Assembly (NCBI RefSeq): GCF_001439845.1
Contig: NZ_JYLO01000013.1
Coordinates: forward strand, 147,108 to 211,107
Reading direction: 5' to 3'
Length of the DNA: 64,000 bases
Source of the DNA: Pseudomonas lactis
Lineage (GTDB): Bacteria; Pseudomonadota; Gammaproteobacteria; Pseudomonadales; Pseudomonadaceae
The first letter of the stretch is position 1; each line of letters begins with the position of its first letter. Of this stretch, positions 26,026 through 33,670 are shown in pieces. The notes under the pieces were generated by a model, which worked only from the letters and a program-made list of their open reading frames with translations, was not told the DNA's origin and did no database searches. The translations under genes were made by a program, and so were the position numbers.

Positions 26026-27465
26026 TCAGCGGTTTACGGCCACCGGCTTGGAAAGCGCTGCCCGCTTGCTCAACTGCTCGAACACCGACGGATACGCCGG
26101 CCGCTCCACATACCGTCCGGCCCCTCGCTCGGCGCGCAGGTCGCCATCGGCCCACACCAGCTTGCCCTGGCTGATGGTATGGCTGGGCACGCCGCGTACG
26201 GTCTTGCCTTCGAAGATGTTGAAGTCCACCTGCTGATGGTGGGTCTTGGCCGAAATGGTCCGCGTGCCCTCGGGGTCCCATAGCACCAGGTCGGCATCGG
26301 CGCCCACACGTATCGCGCCTTTGCGGGGGTAGAGATTGAAGATCTTCGCGGTGTTGGTGGAGGTCAGCGCGACAAATTCCTGCATCGACAAACGCCCGGT
26401 ATTGACGCCTTCGTGCCACAGCAGCGCCATGCGGTCTTCAATGCCGGCGGTGCCGTTGGGGATCTTGCTGAAGTCATCACGCCCGGCGGCTTTTTGCTCG
26501 GCGCAGAAGCAGCAATGGTCGGTGGCGGTGGTGTGCAGGTTGCCCGCTTGCAGGCCATGCCACAGTGCCTCTTGGTGCCCGCGCGGGCGGAACGGCGGGC
26601 TCATCACATAGCCGGCGGCGGTCTGCCAGTCGGGGTGCTGGTACACACTGTCATCGAGCAACAGGTGGCCGGCGAGCACTTCACCGTACACCGCCTGGCC
26701 CTTGCCTCGGGCATAGGTGATTTCATCCAAGGCTTCCTTCGTCGACACATGCACCAGGTACAGCGGCGTGCCGATGGTTTCGGCAATCCGGATGGCACGG
26801 CTGGCCGCTTCGCCTTCCACTTGAGAGGGGCGCGACAGCGGATGGGCTTCCGGCCCGGTGATGCCCTGGGCCATCAGTTTGCGTTGCAGGTGATACACCA
26901 GTTCGCCGTTTTCGGCATGCACGGTGGGCACCGCGCCGAGTTCCAGGCAGCGTTCGAAACTGGCAACCAAGGTGTCGTCGGCCGCCATGATCGCGTTCTT
27001 GTAGGCCATGAAATGCTTGAAGCTGTTGATGCCGTGATGGCTGACCAACTCGGCCATTTCCTCGCGAACCTGCTCGCTCCACCAGGTGATTGCTACATGA
27101 AACCCGTAGTCGGCGGCAGACTTTTCGGCCCAGCCGCGCCACTGGTGGAAAGCTTCCATCAGCGATTGCTGCGGGTTGGGAATCACGAAGTCGATGATCG
27201 AGGTGGTACCACCGGCCAAGCCTGCCGCCGTACCACTGAAAAAGTCTTCACTGGCCACGGTGCCCATGAAGGGCAATTGCATATGGGTATGGGGGTCGAT
27301 GCCGCCCGGCATCAAGTATTGGCCGCTGCCATCGAGTACTTCGCAGCCTGCGGGAATATCCAGATTCGTGCCAATGGCGTGAATTAGACCCTCTGCGCAT
27401 AACACATCGGCGCGGTAACTTTCATCATGGGTAATAACGGTGGCGCCACGGATCAACAGCGACAT
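26026..27465 (-). CDS. hydA: Dihydropyrimidinase / D-hydantoinase
   Basis: Binuclear zinc amidohydrolase that opens dihydrouracil/dihydrothymine (and hydantoins) to N-carbamoyl-beta-amino acids. 479 residues; GAGGAA precedes the ATG. Metal ligands seen are H59 and H61 (DPHTH), carboxylated K150 (SFKHFMAYK), H183 (TVHAENGEL) and H239 (LVHVSTKEA), with the catalytic Asp in TATDHCCF. Follows PreTA in the pathway and in gene order; the product is used by the amidohydrolase at 29691. Confidence 0.95.
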   Translation of the reverse strand: MSLLIRGATVITHDESYRADVLCAEGLIHAIGTNLDIPAGCEVLDGSGQYLMPGGIDPHTHMQLPFMGTVASEDFFSGTAAGLAGGTTSIIDFVIPNPQQSLMEAFHQWRGWAEKSAADYGFHVAITWWSEQVREEMAELVSHHGINSFKHFMAYKNAIMAADDTLVASFERCLELGAVPTVHAENGELVYHLQRKLMAQGITGPEAHPLSRPSQVEGEAASRAIRIAETIGTPLYLVHVSTKEALDEITYARGKGQAVYGEVLAGHLLLDDSVYQHPDWQTAAGYVMSPPFRPRGHQEALWHGLQAGNLHTTATDHCCFCAEQKAAGRDDFSKIPNGTAGIEDRMALLWHEGVNTGRLSMQEFVALTSTNTAKIFNLYPRKGAIRVGADADLVLWDPEGTRTISAKTHHQQVDFNIFEGKTVRGVPSHTISQGKLVWADGDLRAERGAGRYVERPAYPSVFEQLSKRAALSKPVAVNR

Positions 27466-27540
27466 GTCGAGTTCCTCACAGGCTTGACCGGCTTGTGCCA
27501 GTTCTAAGTGTTGTAATACTGCGTACCGATGACGGGTTAA

Positions 27541-27562
27541 TTCCTGTCATTGGTGACAGGAA
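27541..27562. promoter_or_regulatory. Perfect 9-bp inverted repeat upstream of hydA
   Basis: TTCCTGTCA-TTGG-TGACAGGAA, 76 bases before the hydA start. It could be an operator or a hairpin in the hydA leader. There is no T-run, so a terminator is unlikely. Confidence 0.5.
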
Positions 27563-27694
27563 TAGAAACTAGCCCGAGTTTTTCGAATGAGCAAGAAGAT
27601 TTTTCGCAAGTCTTTATGGTTTTTATCTTATTGATATACATAGGAAAATCCTGGTTTCACCAAAATGAAGCACGCCCACCCTGTTTTGACGCAC

Positions 27695-27724
27695 TTGACA
27701 GGTTCTTGATCTGATCAATATTTC
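27695..27724 (+). promoter_or_regulatory. Candidate permease promoter with palindromic operator
   Basis: TTGACA (27695-27700) is followed 17-18 bases later by a weak -10 (ATATTT/TATTTC). The spacer holds the palindrome TTGATCTGATCAA (27706-27718). A repressor site between -35 and -10 suits the RutR-like TetR protein encoded nearby. Only the -35 is strong. Confidence 0.5.
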
Positions 27725-27799
27725 TTATTGCAAATCAGGCGCTTGAGATATGCCGCTTGACGGCGTCGAGAAATAAAAATAATTGTGATGCACCAGATT

Positions 27800-28057
27800 G
27801 AGACCTGAAGGTTCGAGCAACTTGTGAGTTGTTTAGCCTGACGCATACGGCAAGTACCGCAGGCTCAATTGGAAAGCTGATAAACATCAGTACGTTATAT
27901 AAGCGGTACGGGCTCAGAGGCGGTTGTCGGCACGGTTATTGAGTGCACGGGCAGTTGGCCGGAACCCTGGATGTCATGTTGTCGATGCGGTACTCCGGCC
28001 ACCTGAACCTAGCGTGCAGGTGAGCAACAATAATTTTAAAAAAACCGTGGAGCGGCC
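27800..28057 (+). ncRNA. Structured 5' leader of NCS1 permease mRNA (candidate riboswitch)
   Basis: Successive hairpins read from the sequence: CAACT/AGTTG (27818-27831, loop TGTG); AGCCTG/CAGGCT (27835-27865) enclosing CGG/CCG; CTGAT/ATCAG (27877-27890, loop AAAC); and a long arm with outer TGCACG/CGTGCA (27944-27949, 28013-28018) around TGGCCGGA/TCCGGCCA (27956-27963, 27994-28001). TGGCCG could instead pair with CGGCCA at 28053-28058, which covers the A of the start codon, giving two exclusive folds. It does not resemble a riboswitch I know. Confidence 0.4.
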
Positions 28058-29545
28058 ATGCAACAGAACAGATCGCAAGTCATCGAGCGCAACGGCCTGT
28101 ACGAACTCGACGCCGGCCCCGACGTCCTCGACAGCCCTCGCTACAACCACGACATGGCACCTACCAAAGTGCACGAGCGCACCTGGAACAAATGGCACAT
28201 CACGGCGCTATGGGTCGGTATGTCGATCTGCGTGCCCACCTACACCCTGGGCGGGGTGCTCACGGCGTATTTCGGGCTGTCGGTGGGAGAGGCGCTGGTA
28301 GCGATCCTGCTGGCCAATATCGTGGTGTTGATCCCGCTGACCCTCAACGCGTTTCCCGGCACCAAGTACGGCATTCCGTTTCCGGTGCTGTTGCGTTCGT
28401 CCTTTGGCATCCTCGGCTCCAACGTGCCGTGCCTGATTCGTGCGCTGGTGGCTTGCGGCTGGTTTGGTATCCAGACGATGTTCGGCGGGCTGGCGATCCA
28501 CCTGTTTTTAGGCTCGATTTTCGACGGCTGGAAAGCCCTCGGCGGTACCGGTGAGGTGATCGGTTTCATGCTGTTCTGGTGCCTGAACCTGTGGGTGGTG
28601 CTGCGTGGCGCCGAGTCGATTAAGCGCCTGGAAACCTTGTCGGCGCCGCTATTGGTCGCCGTAGGAGTTGGTCTGCTGGTATGGGCGATGCCGAATGTGT
28701 CCCTCAGCGAGCTGATGGCGATCCCACCCAAGCGCCCCGAAGGCGCAAGCCTCACCGGTTACTTTATGGCGGGGCTTACGGCGATGGTGGGTTTCTGGGC
28801 CACGTTGTCGCTGAACATTCCCGACTTCAGCCGCTACGCCAACAGCCAGAAAGACCAGATTCTGGGGCAGATCTTCGGCTTGCCGCTGACCATGTTCCTG
28901 TTCGCCGCCCTCGGCGTGGTCATGACCGCCGCCTCGGTGAAACTGGTGGGGGTCAGCGTCTCCGACCCGGTGAGCCTGATCGGTCATATCCAGAGCCCGG
29001 TGTGGGTGGCCATCGCCATGGCGCTGATCATCGTCGCGACCTTGTCCACCAACACCGCGGCGAACATCGTCTCGCCCACCAACGACTTCCAGAACATCGC
29101 GCCCAAGTTGATCAACCGTACCACGGCGGTGATCCTCACCGGCCTGGTAGGGCTGGCGCTGATGGCCCATGAACTGCTGAAAAAACTCGGGCTGATCGTC
29201 TCGGACGTGAGTCTTGAAACCGTGTATTCCAATTGGCTGCTGGGTTATTCGAGCCTGCTGGGGCCGATTGCCGGGATCATGGTGGTGGACTATTTCATCA
29301 CCCGCAGACAGCAGTTGGACCTGGCCGGCCTGTACCGCGATGACGTGTACCCGGCCTGGAACTGGAGCGGCTTTATCGCCTTTGGCGTACCGGTGGTGCT
29401 GACGCTGCTGTCGCTGGGCAGCGATGCGTTCAGCTGGTTCTACAGCTACGGCTGGTTCACCGGCTCGGCGTTGGGCGGGGTGTTGTATTACGGGCTCAAT
29501 GCCAAGCGCGCTAGCAGTCCACTCACCGCCAAATCCCCGTTGTAA
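28058..29545 (+). CDS. NCS1-family nucleobase/hydantoin permease
   Basis: A 495-residue sodium- or proton-coupled transporter of the Mhp1/PucI class with about 12 transmembrane helices. The N-terminus SPRYNHDMAPTKVHERTWNKWHITALWVGMSICVPTYTLG is the NCS1 signature, followed by FPGTKYGIPFPVLLRSSFGILG and the unwound helix region GWFGIQTMFGG. It is divergent from hydA and next to the carbamoyl hydrolase gene, so uracil, thymine, dihydropyrimidine or hydantoin uptake is likely. GGAG lies upstream of the ATG within the structured leader. Confidence 0.92.
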   Translation: MQQNRSQVIERNGLYELDAGPDVLDSPRYNHDMAPTKVHERTWNKWHITALWVGMSICVPTYTLGGVLTAYFGLSVGEALVAILLANIVVLIPLTLNAFPGTKYGIPFPVLLRSSFGILGSNVPCLIRALVACGWFGIQTMFGGLAIHLFLGSIFDGWKALGGTGEVIGFMLFWCLNLWVVLRGAESIKRLETLSAPLLVAVGVGLLVWAMPNVSLSELMAIPPKRPEGASLTGYFMAGLTAMVGFWATLSLNIPDFSRYANSQKDQILGQIFGLPLTMFLFAALGVVMTAASVKLVGVSVSDPVSLIGHIQSPVWVAIAMALIIVATLSTNTAANIVSPTNDFQNIAPKLINRTTAVILTGLVGLALMAHELLKKLGLIVSDVSLETVYSNWLLGYSSLLGPIAGIMVVDYFITRRQQLDLAGLYRDDVYPAWNWSGFIAFGVPVVLTLLSLGSDAFSWFYSYGWFTGSALGGVLYYGLNAKRASSPLTAKSPL

Positions 29546-29556
29546 ACACGGTTCAG

Positions 29557-29643
29557 GTGGGAGCTGGCTTGCCTGCGATAGCGGACTATCAGTTAAAGCC
29601 GTGTCGCCTGACACACCGCTATCGCAGGCAAGCCAGCTCCCAC
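29557..29643. repeat. REPIN (GTGGGAGCTGGCTTGCC type)
   Basis: Inverted pair between the permease and amidohydrolase genes, GTGGGAGCTGGCTTGCCTGC and its complement around a ~40-base loop. It splits an otherwise co-directional pair. Confidence 0.92.
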
Positions 29644-29690
29644 AGTTGACCGCGTTAATTCATAAGAACCTGTAGCCTGAGGAGACCCCC

Positions 29691-30974
29691 ATGAACGCTG
29701 CCCTCGACGTTCTGCAATCGACCCATCAGCACATCAACCGCGACCGTCTGTGGCAGTCGCTGATGGACCTGGCCAAACTCGGTGCCACCCCCAAGGGCGG
29801 TGTGTGCCGCCTGGCCCTCACCGACCTCGACCGCAAGGCTCGCGATCTCTTCGTGCAGTGGTGCGAAGCGGCCGGTTGCACGGTGACCATCGACGGCATC
29901 GGCAATATCTTTGCGCGTCGCCCCGGCCGCAATCCCGACCTGCCGCCAGTGATGACCGGCAGCCATATCGACACCCAGCCCACGGGCGGCAAGTTCGACG
30001 GTTGCTTCGGCGTGCTGGCCGGTGTGGAAGTGCTGCGCACCCTTAACGACCTCAAGGTGGAAACCGAGGCGCCGCTGGAAGTGGTGGTATGGACCAACGA
30101 AGAAGGCTCGCGCTTCCCGCCGTGCATGATGGGCTCAGGGGTGTTTGCCGAGAAGTTCACCCTGGCCGATACCCTGGCCAAAGTGGATGCCGATGGGGTC
30201 AGCGTGGGTGAGGCGCTGAATGCGATTGGTTATGCGGGAACACGGCCGGTCAGCGGGCATAAGGTCGGCGCGTATTTCGAGGCGCATATCGAACAAGGGC
30301 CGATTCTGGAGGATGAACACAAAACCATCGGCGTGGTGCTCGGCGCCCTCGGGCAAAAGTGGTTTGACCTGAAGCTGCGCGGTGTTGAGGCCCATGCCGG
30401 CCCTACACCCATGCACTTGCGCAAGGACGCCCTGGTCGGCGCGGCCGCGGTGGTGGCCGCCGTGAACGCGGCGGCGTTGGCGCACCAGCCCCATGCGTGC
30501 GGCACGGTGGGCTGCCTGCAAGCGTATCCGGGATCGCGCAACGTGATTCCCGGTGAAGTACGCATGACCCTGGATTTTCGTCACTTGGAACCGGCACGGC
30601 TGGACTCGATGATTGCCCAGGTGCGCCAGGTGATCGAAGACACCTGCGCCAAACATGGCTTGAGTTTCGACCTGCAGCCCACGGCGGACTTCCCGCCGCT
30701 GTACTTTGACAAAGGCTGTGTGGAGGCGGTGCGCGATGCCGCCAATGGCTTGGGCTTATCGAACCTGGACATCGTCAGCGGGGCAGGGCACGACGCGATC
30801 TTCGTCGCTGAGCTGGGCCCGGCGGGGATGATCTTTGTGCCGTGTGAAGGCGGCATCAGCCACAACGAAATCGAAAATGCCGCGCCGGATGACTTGGCGG
30901 CAGGGTGTGCGGTGTTGTTGCGCGCCATGCTAGCCGCTTCAGCGGCCATCGCCAGCGGCAAACTCGCGGCCTGA
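29691..30974 (+). CDS. Zn-dependent N-carbamoyl amidohydrolase (beta-ureidopropionase type)
   Basis: M20-family hydrolase of 427 residues that should hydrolyse N-carbamoyl-beta-alanine or N-carbamoyl-L-amino acids to amino acid, CO2 and ammonia. GAGGAG before the ATG. Metal-site stretches: TGSHIDTQPTGGKFDG (His, Asp), VWTNEEGSRF (Glu pair), FEAHIEQGP (His) and GAGHDAIF (His). VEAHAGPTPM marks the dimerisation lid. It completes the PreTA-hydantoinase-ureidopropionase pathway in this cluster. Confidence 0.93.
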   Translation: MNAALDVLQSTHQHINRDRLWQSLMDLAKLGATPKGGVCRLALTDLDRKARDLFVQWCEAAGCTVTIDGIGNIFARRPGRNPDLPPVMTGSHIDTQPTGGKFDGCFGVLAGVEVLRTLNDLKVETEAPLEVVVWTNEEGSRFPPCMMGSGVFAEKFTLADTLAKVDADGVSVGEALNAIGYAGTRPVSGHKVGAYFEAHIEQGPILEDEHKTIGVVLGALGQKWFDLKLRGVEAHAGPTPMHLRKDALVGAAAVVAAVNAAALAHQPHACGTVGCLQAYPGSRNVIPGEVRMTLDFRHLEPARLDSMIAQVRQVIEDTCAKHGLSFDLQPTADFPPLYFDKGCVEAVRDAANGLGLSNLDIVSGAGHDAIFVAELGPAGMIFVPCEGGISHNEIENAAPDDLAAGCAVLLRAMLAASAAIASGKLAA

Positions 30975-31084
30975 TCGTTCCCACGCTCCGCGTGGGAATG
31001 AACCCTGTGACGCTCCGCGTCACGATTTTAAGGGCAGACGCAGAGCGTCCTGAACGACGTTCCCACGCAGAGCGTGGGAACGAT
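30974..31084. repeat. REPIN (GTTCCCACGC type)
   Basis: Outer ATCGTTCCCACGCTCCGCG and complement with inner GTGACGCTCCGCGTCAC hairpin. It forms the convergent gap between the amidohydrolase and the outer membrane factor gene. Confidence 0.9.
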
Positions 31085-31101
31085 CAGTAGTCAGCAGGTT
31101 A

Positions 31102-32517
31102 TTAGCCCGGCTGCCAGCCGCCGCCGAGTGCGGTCAAGAGTCCCACGCTTGCCTGCAATTGCCGGGTCTGCACCGCCTGCAACGTTCGCTGTGCCTGCAA
31201 CGCGGCGGTTTGGGCGGTGACCACGTCCAGGTAACTCACCGCCCCGGCCTGATAGCTATTCATCGCCAAAGCCTGGGTATGTTGCGCCGCCTCTGCCGCC
31301 GCTTGCTCGTCCTCGGCTTGCTGCTGCAGATCTCGCAGTTGTGCGAGGTTATCCTCCACCTCACGCACGGCTTTCAAGACGTGGCTACGGTACTGTGCCG
31401 AGGCCTCCTCGAACTCGGCCTTGGTCTGGCGCTCGTTGGCGCTCAAGCGCCCGCCGTCGAAGATCGGCAGGTTCATCAGCGGCCCCAGCGCCCAGTACCG
31501 GTTGCCGGCGGACAGCAGGTTGCCGACGCCTTGGGTCTGCCCGCCCAGCACACCGGTCAAACTGAAATCCGGAAACCAGGCTGCCTTGGCCACGCCGATA
31601 GTCGCGTTGGCTGCAAACACGCGACGCTCAGCGGCGGCAATGTCCGGGCGACGCTGCAGCAGGTGGCTGGGCAACTGCGCCGGAATGCCTGGCAACGCCA
31701 TTAATTGCGAACTGGACGGCAGTGAAAAATCACTGGCCGTTACGCCCACCAATGCACCGATGGCATGCTCGACGAGGTTGCGCTGGCCACGCACTTCGTC
31801 CAACTGTGCCTTGGCTTCGGCCAGTTGGTTTTGCGCGCGGGTCAGGTCCAGTTCCGACGCAATCTGGCCTTCATAACGGCTGCGGGTCAGTTGCAGCGCC
31901 TGGCTGAATTCCTCCAGTGAACTGTTGAGTATCCTGCTTTGTGCATCCAGCCCATTGAGCTGCACATACAGGCTCGCCAACTGCTGTTGGAGGCTCAAGC
32001 GCACCACCGCCAAATCATCAAAGGACGCTTGTGCCTGGGCATCGCCCGCGGCGACCTGATTGCGGATTCTGCCCCACAGGTCGAGGTCGTATCCCAGGGA
32101 GAACCCAGCGGTATTGCTGTTGTACACCGACGGCTGTGTAGTGCCGCGTAACGGTCGTGAATCCGATTGACGCTGGCGCAGCGGTTGCGCGCTGGCGGTG
32201 ATTTGCGGGAAAAGGCCCGCGTGCAATTGGCTGGCGTAGGCCTGGGACGCATCGAAGTGCGCGAGCGCCGCGGCCAGGTCCGGGTTGGCCTTGAGCAGTT
32301 GCTGTTGCAGCGCGTTCAGGCGCGAATCGTGGTAAAGCTGCCACCACTGGGGCGCCAATTGGTCCGACGGTTGCGCACTGTGCCAAGGGCCATCGCTGGT
32401 TTGTTCACGGTAGTTCGCGGGCAGGTCAATCGACGGCACTTTATAGCTGGGTGCCATCGAGCAACCCTGCAACGCCAGCAGCACCAACGCCGCCAGCGGC
32501 TTAAGCTTTGGGCGCAT
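31102..32517 (-). CDS. RND efflux outer membrane lipoprotein (NodT/OprM family)
   Basis: A 471-residue TolC-type channel. The ATG at 32517 follows GGAGGT with five bases between and overlaps the adaptor gene by 17 bases; a GTG six bases earlier is less likely. Lipobox LALQGC (C19). Two OEP repeats of coiled coil are visible (SLQQQLASLYVQLNGLDAQSRIL and VREVEDNLAQLRDLQQQAEDEQ), with the family stretch LLQRRPDIAAAERRVFAANATIGVAKAAWFPDFSLTG. Third gene of the RND operon. Confidence 0.94.
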   Translation of the reverse strand: MRPKLKPLAALVLLALQGCSMAPSYKVPSIDLPANYREQTSDGPWHSAQPSDQLAPQWWQLYHDSRLNALQQQLLKANPDLAAALAHFDASQAYASQLHAGLFPQITASAQPLRQRQSDSRPLRGTTQPSVYNSNTAGFSLGYDLDLWGRIRNQVAAGDAQAQASFDDLAVVRLSLQQQLASLYVQLNGLDAQSRILNSSLEEFSQALQLTRSRYEGQIASELDLTRAQNQLAEAKAQLDEVRGQRNLVEHAIGALVGVTASDFSLPSSSQLMALPGIPAQLPSHLLQRRPDIAAAERRVFAANATIGVAKAAWFPDFSLTGVLGGQTQGVGNLLSAGNRYWALGPLMNLPIFDGGRLSANERQTKAEFEEASAQYRSHVLKAVREVEDNLAQLRDLQQQAEDEQAAAEAAQHTQALAMNSYQAGAVSYLDVVTAQTAALQAQRTLQAVQTRQLQASVGLLTALGGGWQPG

Positions 32518-33670
32518 GGGCACCTCCCGAGGCGTCGGCCAGTTGCACCGGGTCGCCTTCGCGCAGGGCGTCGGGCGGGTTGTCGATGATACGGTCAGCA
32601 GGCTTCAGGCCCTGGTCGATCACCAGGCGCTCGCCGAGGTCCAGGCCAATATGAATGTCTTGCAGGTGCACATGGTTGCGACCGTCCAGTATCGCAACCT
32701 GGGTGCCCTGGGCGCGGAAGATCAAGGCGCTGGCCGGGATGCTCACGCCATGGGTGTCAGCCGGAATCGGCAGGGTGACTTCGGCGTAATCGCCCGGCAG
32801 CAGTTCGCCGTTGGGGTTGTCGGCGACGAACTGAGCGAGCAGGGTGCCGGAGCGGCGGTCGATGGCGGTGGAGTCACCGATCAGACGTGCCTTGAAGTGC
32901 TCGCCGGGGTGCTCGGGGACGGTCAGTTCGGCCTCAAGGCCTGTATGGATGACCGCTGCATAGTTCTGCGGCACCGGCACATACAAGCGCAATTGGTGGG
33001 TGTCGGCAATGTTGAACAGTTCCGGATCGCTGGCGTTATCGGCCTTGATCAACTGGCCGATGTCGGTGTTACGGGCGGTGATGGTGCCGGCGAACGGCGC
33101 GCGAAGGGTCTTGTAGCTTTCCAGGGCGCACAGTCGCGCATAGTCTGCTGCAGCGGCTTCGGTGTTGGCCTTGGCGGCTGCGGCGTTGGAGGTTTTTTCA
33201 TCGGCGTCCTGGCGCGATACCGAATGGCTGGCCAGCAGGTTTTGCCAGCGGGTCGCCGTGGTGGCTGCCAGGTGTGCATTGGCTTGTTGCTGGATCAGGC
33301 GCGCATGGGCCTGGGCCAGTTGTTGGTCAAGGTCGGGGCTGTCGATTTCGGCGAGGAGTTGCCCGGCCTTGACCTGGGCGCCGATGTCGACTTTCCAGTC
33401 CTTCAAGTAGCCGCTGACCCGCGCATGGATCGCCGCCTTGCTCCACGCCTCCAGGTGAGCGGGTAGGCGTAGGGTGTCACCGCCGGCGTTTGGCTTGGGT
33501 TGGAACACCATCACCTGGGGGACGGCGGCGGCTTCGGTCCAGGCAGTGACCGATTGCTCGTGCAGCGTTCGTGCGTGCAGGCCGCTGGCGACCAACAGGG
33601 CAGCCAACGTCAGGCCACCGACACCCAGGAGCATCAGGCGCTTGCGCGAGGGTTTTTGATCAGGCGACAT
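32501..33670 (-). CDS. RND efflux periplasmic adaptor
   Basis: A 389-residue membrane fusion protein starting MSPDQKPSRKRLMLLG at 33670, overlapping the end of the pump gene by 11 bases. One N-terminal membrane segment without a lipobox. Lipoyl halves HARVSGYLKDWKVDIGAQVKAGQLLAEID and APFAGTITARNTDIGQLIKADN flank an Ala/Gln-rich hairpin. The sequence fits the HlyD_D23-type adaptors paired with HAE/heavy-metal RND pumps. Substrate not evident; no metal-binding Met cluster is seen. Confidence 0.92.
   Translation of the reverse strand: MSPDQKPSRKRLMLLGVGGLTLAALLVASGLHARTLHEQSVTAWTEAAAVPQVMVFQPKPNAGGDTLRLPAHLEAWSKAAIHARVSGYLKDWKVDIGAQVKAGQLLAEIDSPDLDQQLAQAHARLIQQQANAHLAATTATRWQNLLASHSVSRQDADEKTSNAAAAKANTEAAAADYARLCALESYKTLRAPFAGTITARNTDIGQLIKADNASDPELFNIADTHQLRLYVPVPQNYAAVIHTGLEAELTVPEHPGEHFKARLIGDSTAIDRRSGTLLAQFVADNPNGELLPGDYAEVTLPIPADTHGVSIPASALIFRAQGTQVAILDGRNHVHLQDIHIGLDLGERLVIDQGLKPADRIIDNPPDALREGDPVQLADASGGAHAPKA

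Noticed and set aside
27706..27718. ANR/FNR box (TTGAT-N4-ATCAA)
   Set aside because: The spacing between half-sites is 3, not 4, and the neighbouring genes are not of anaerobic type.
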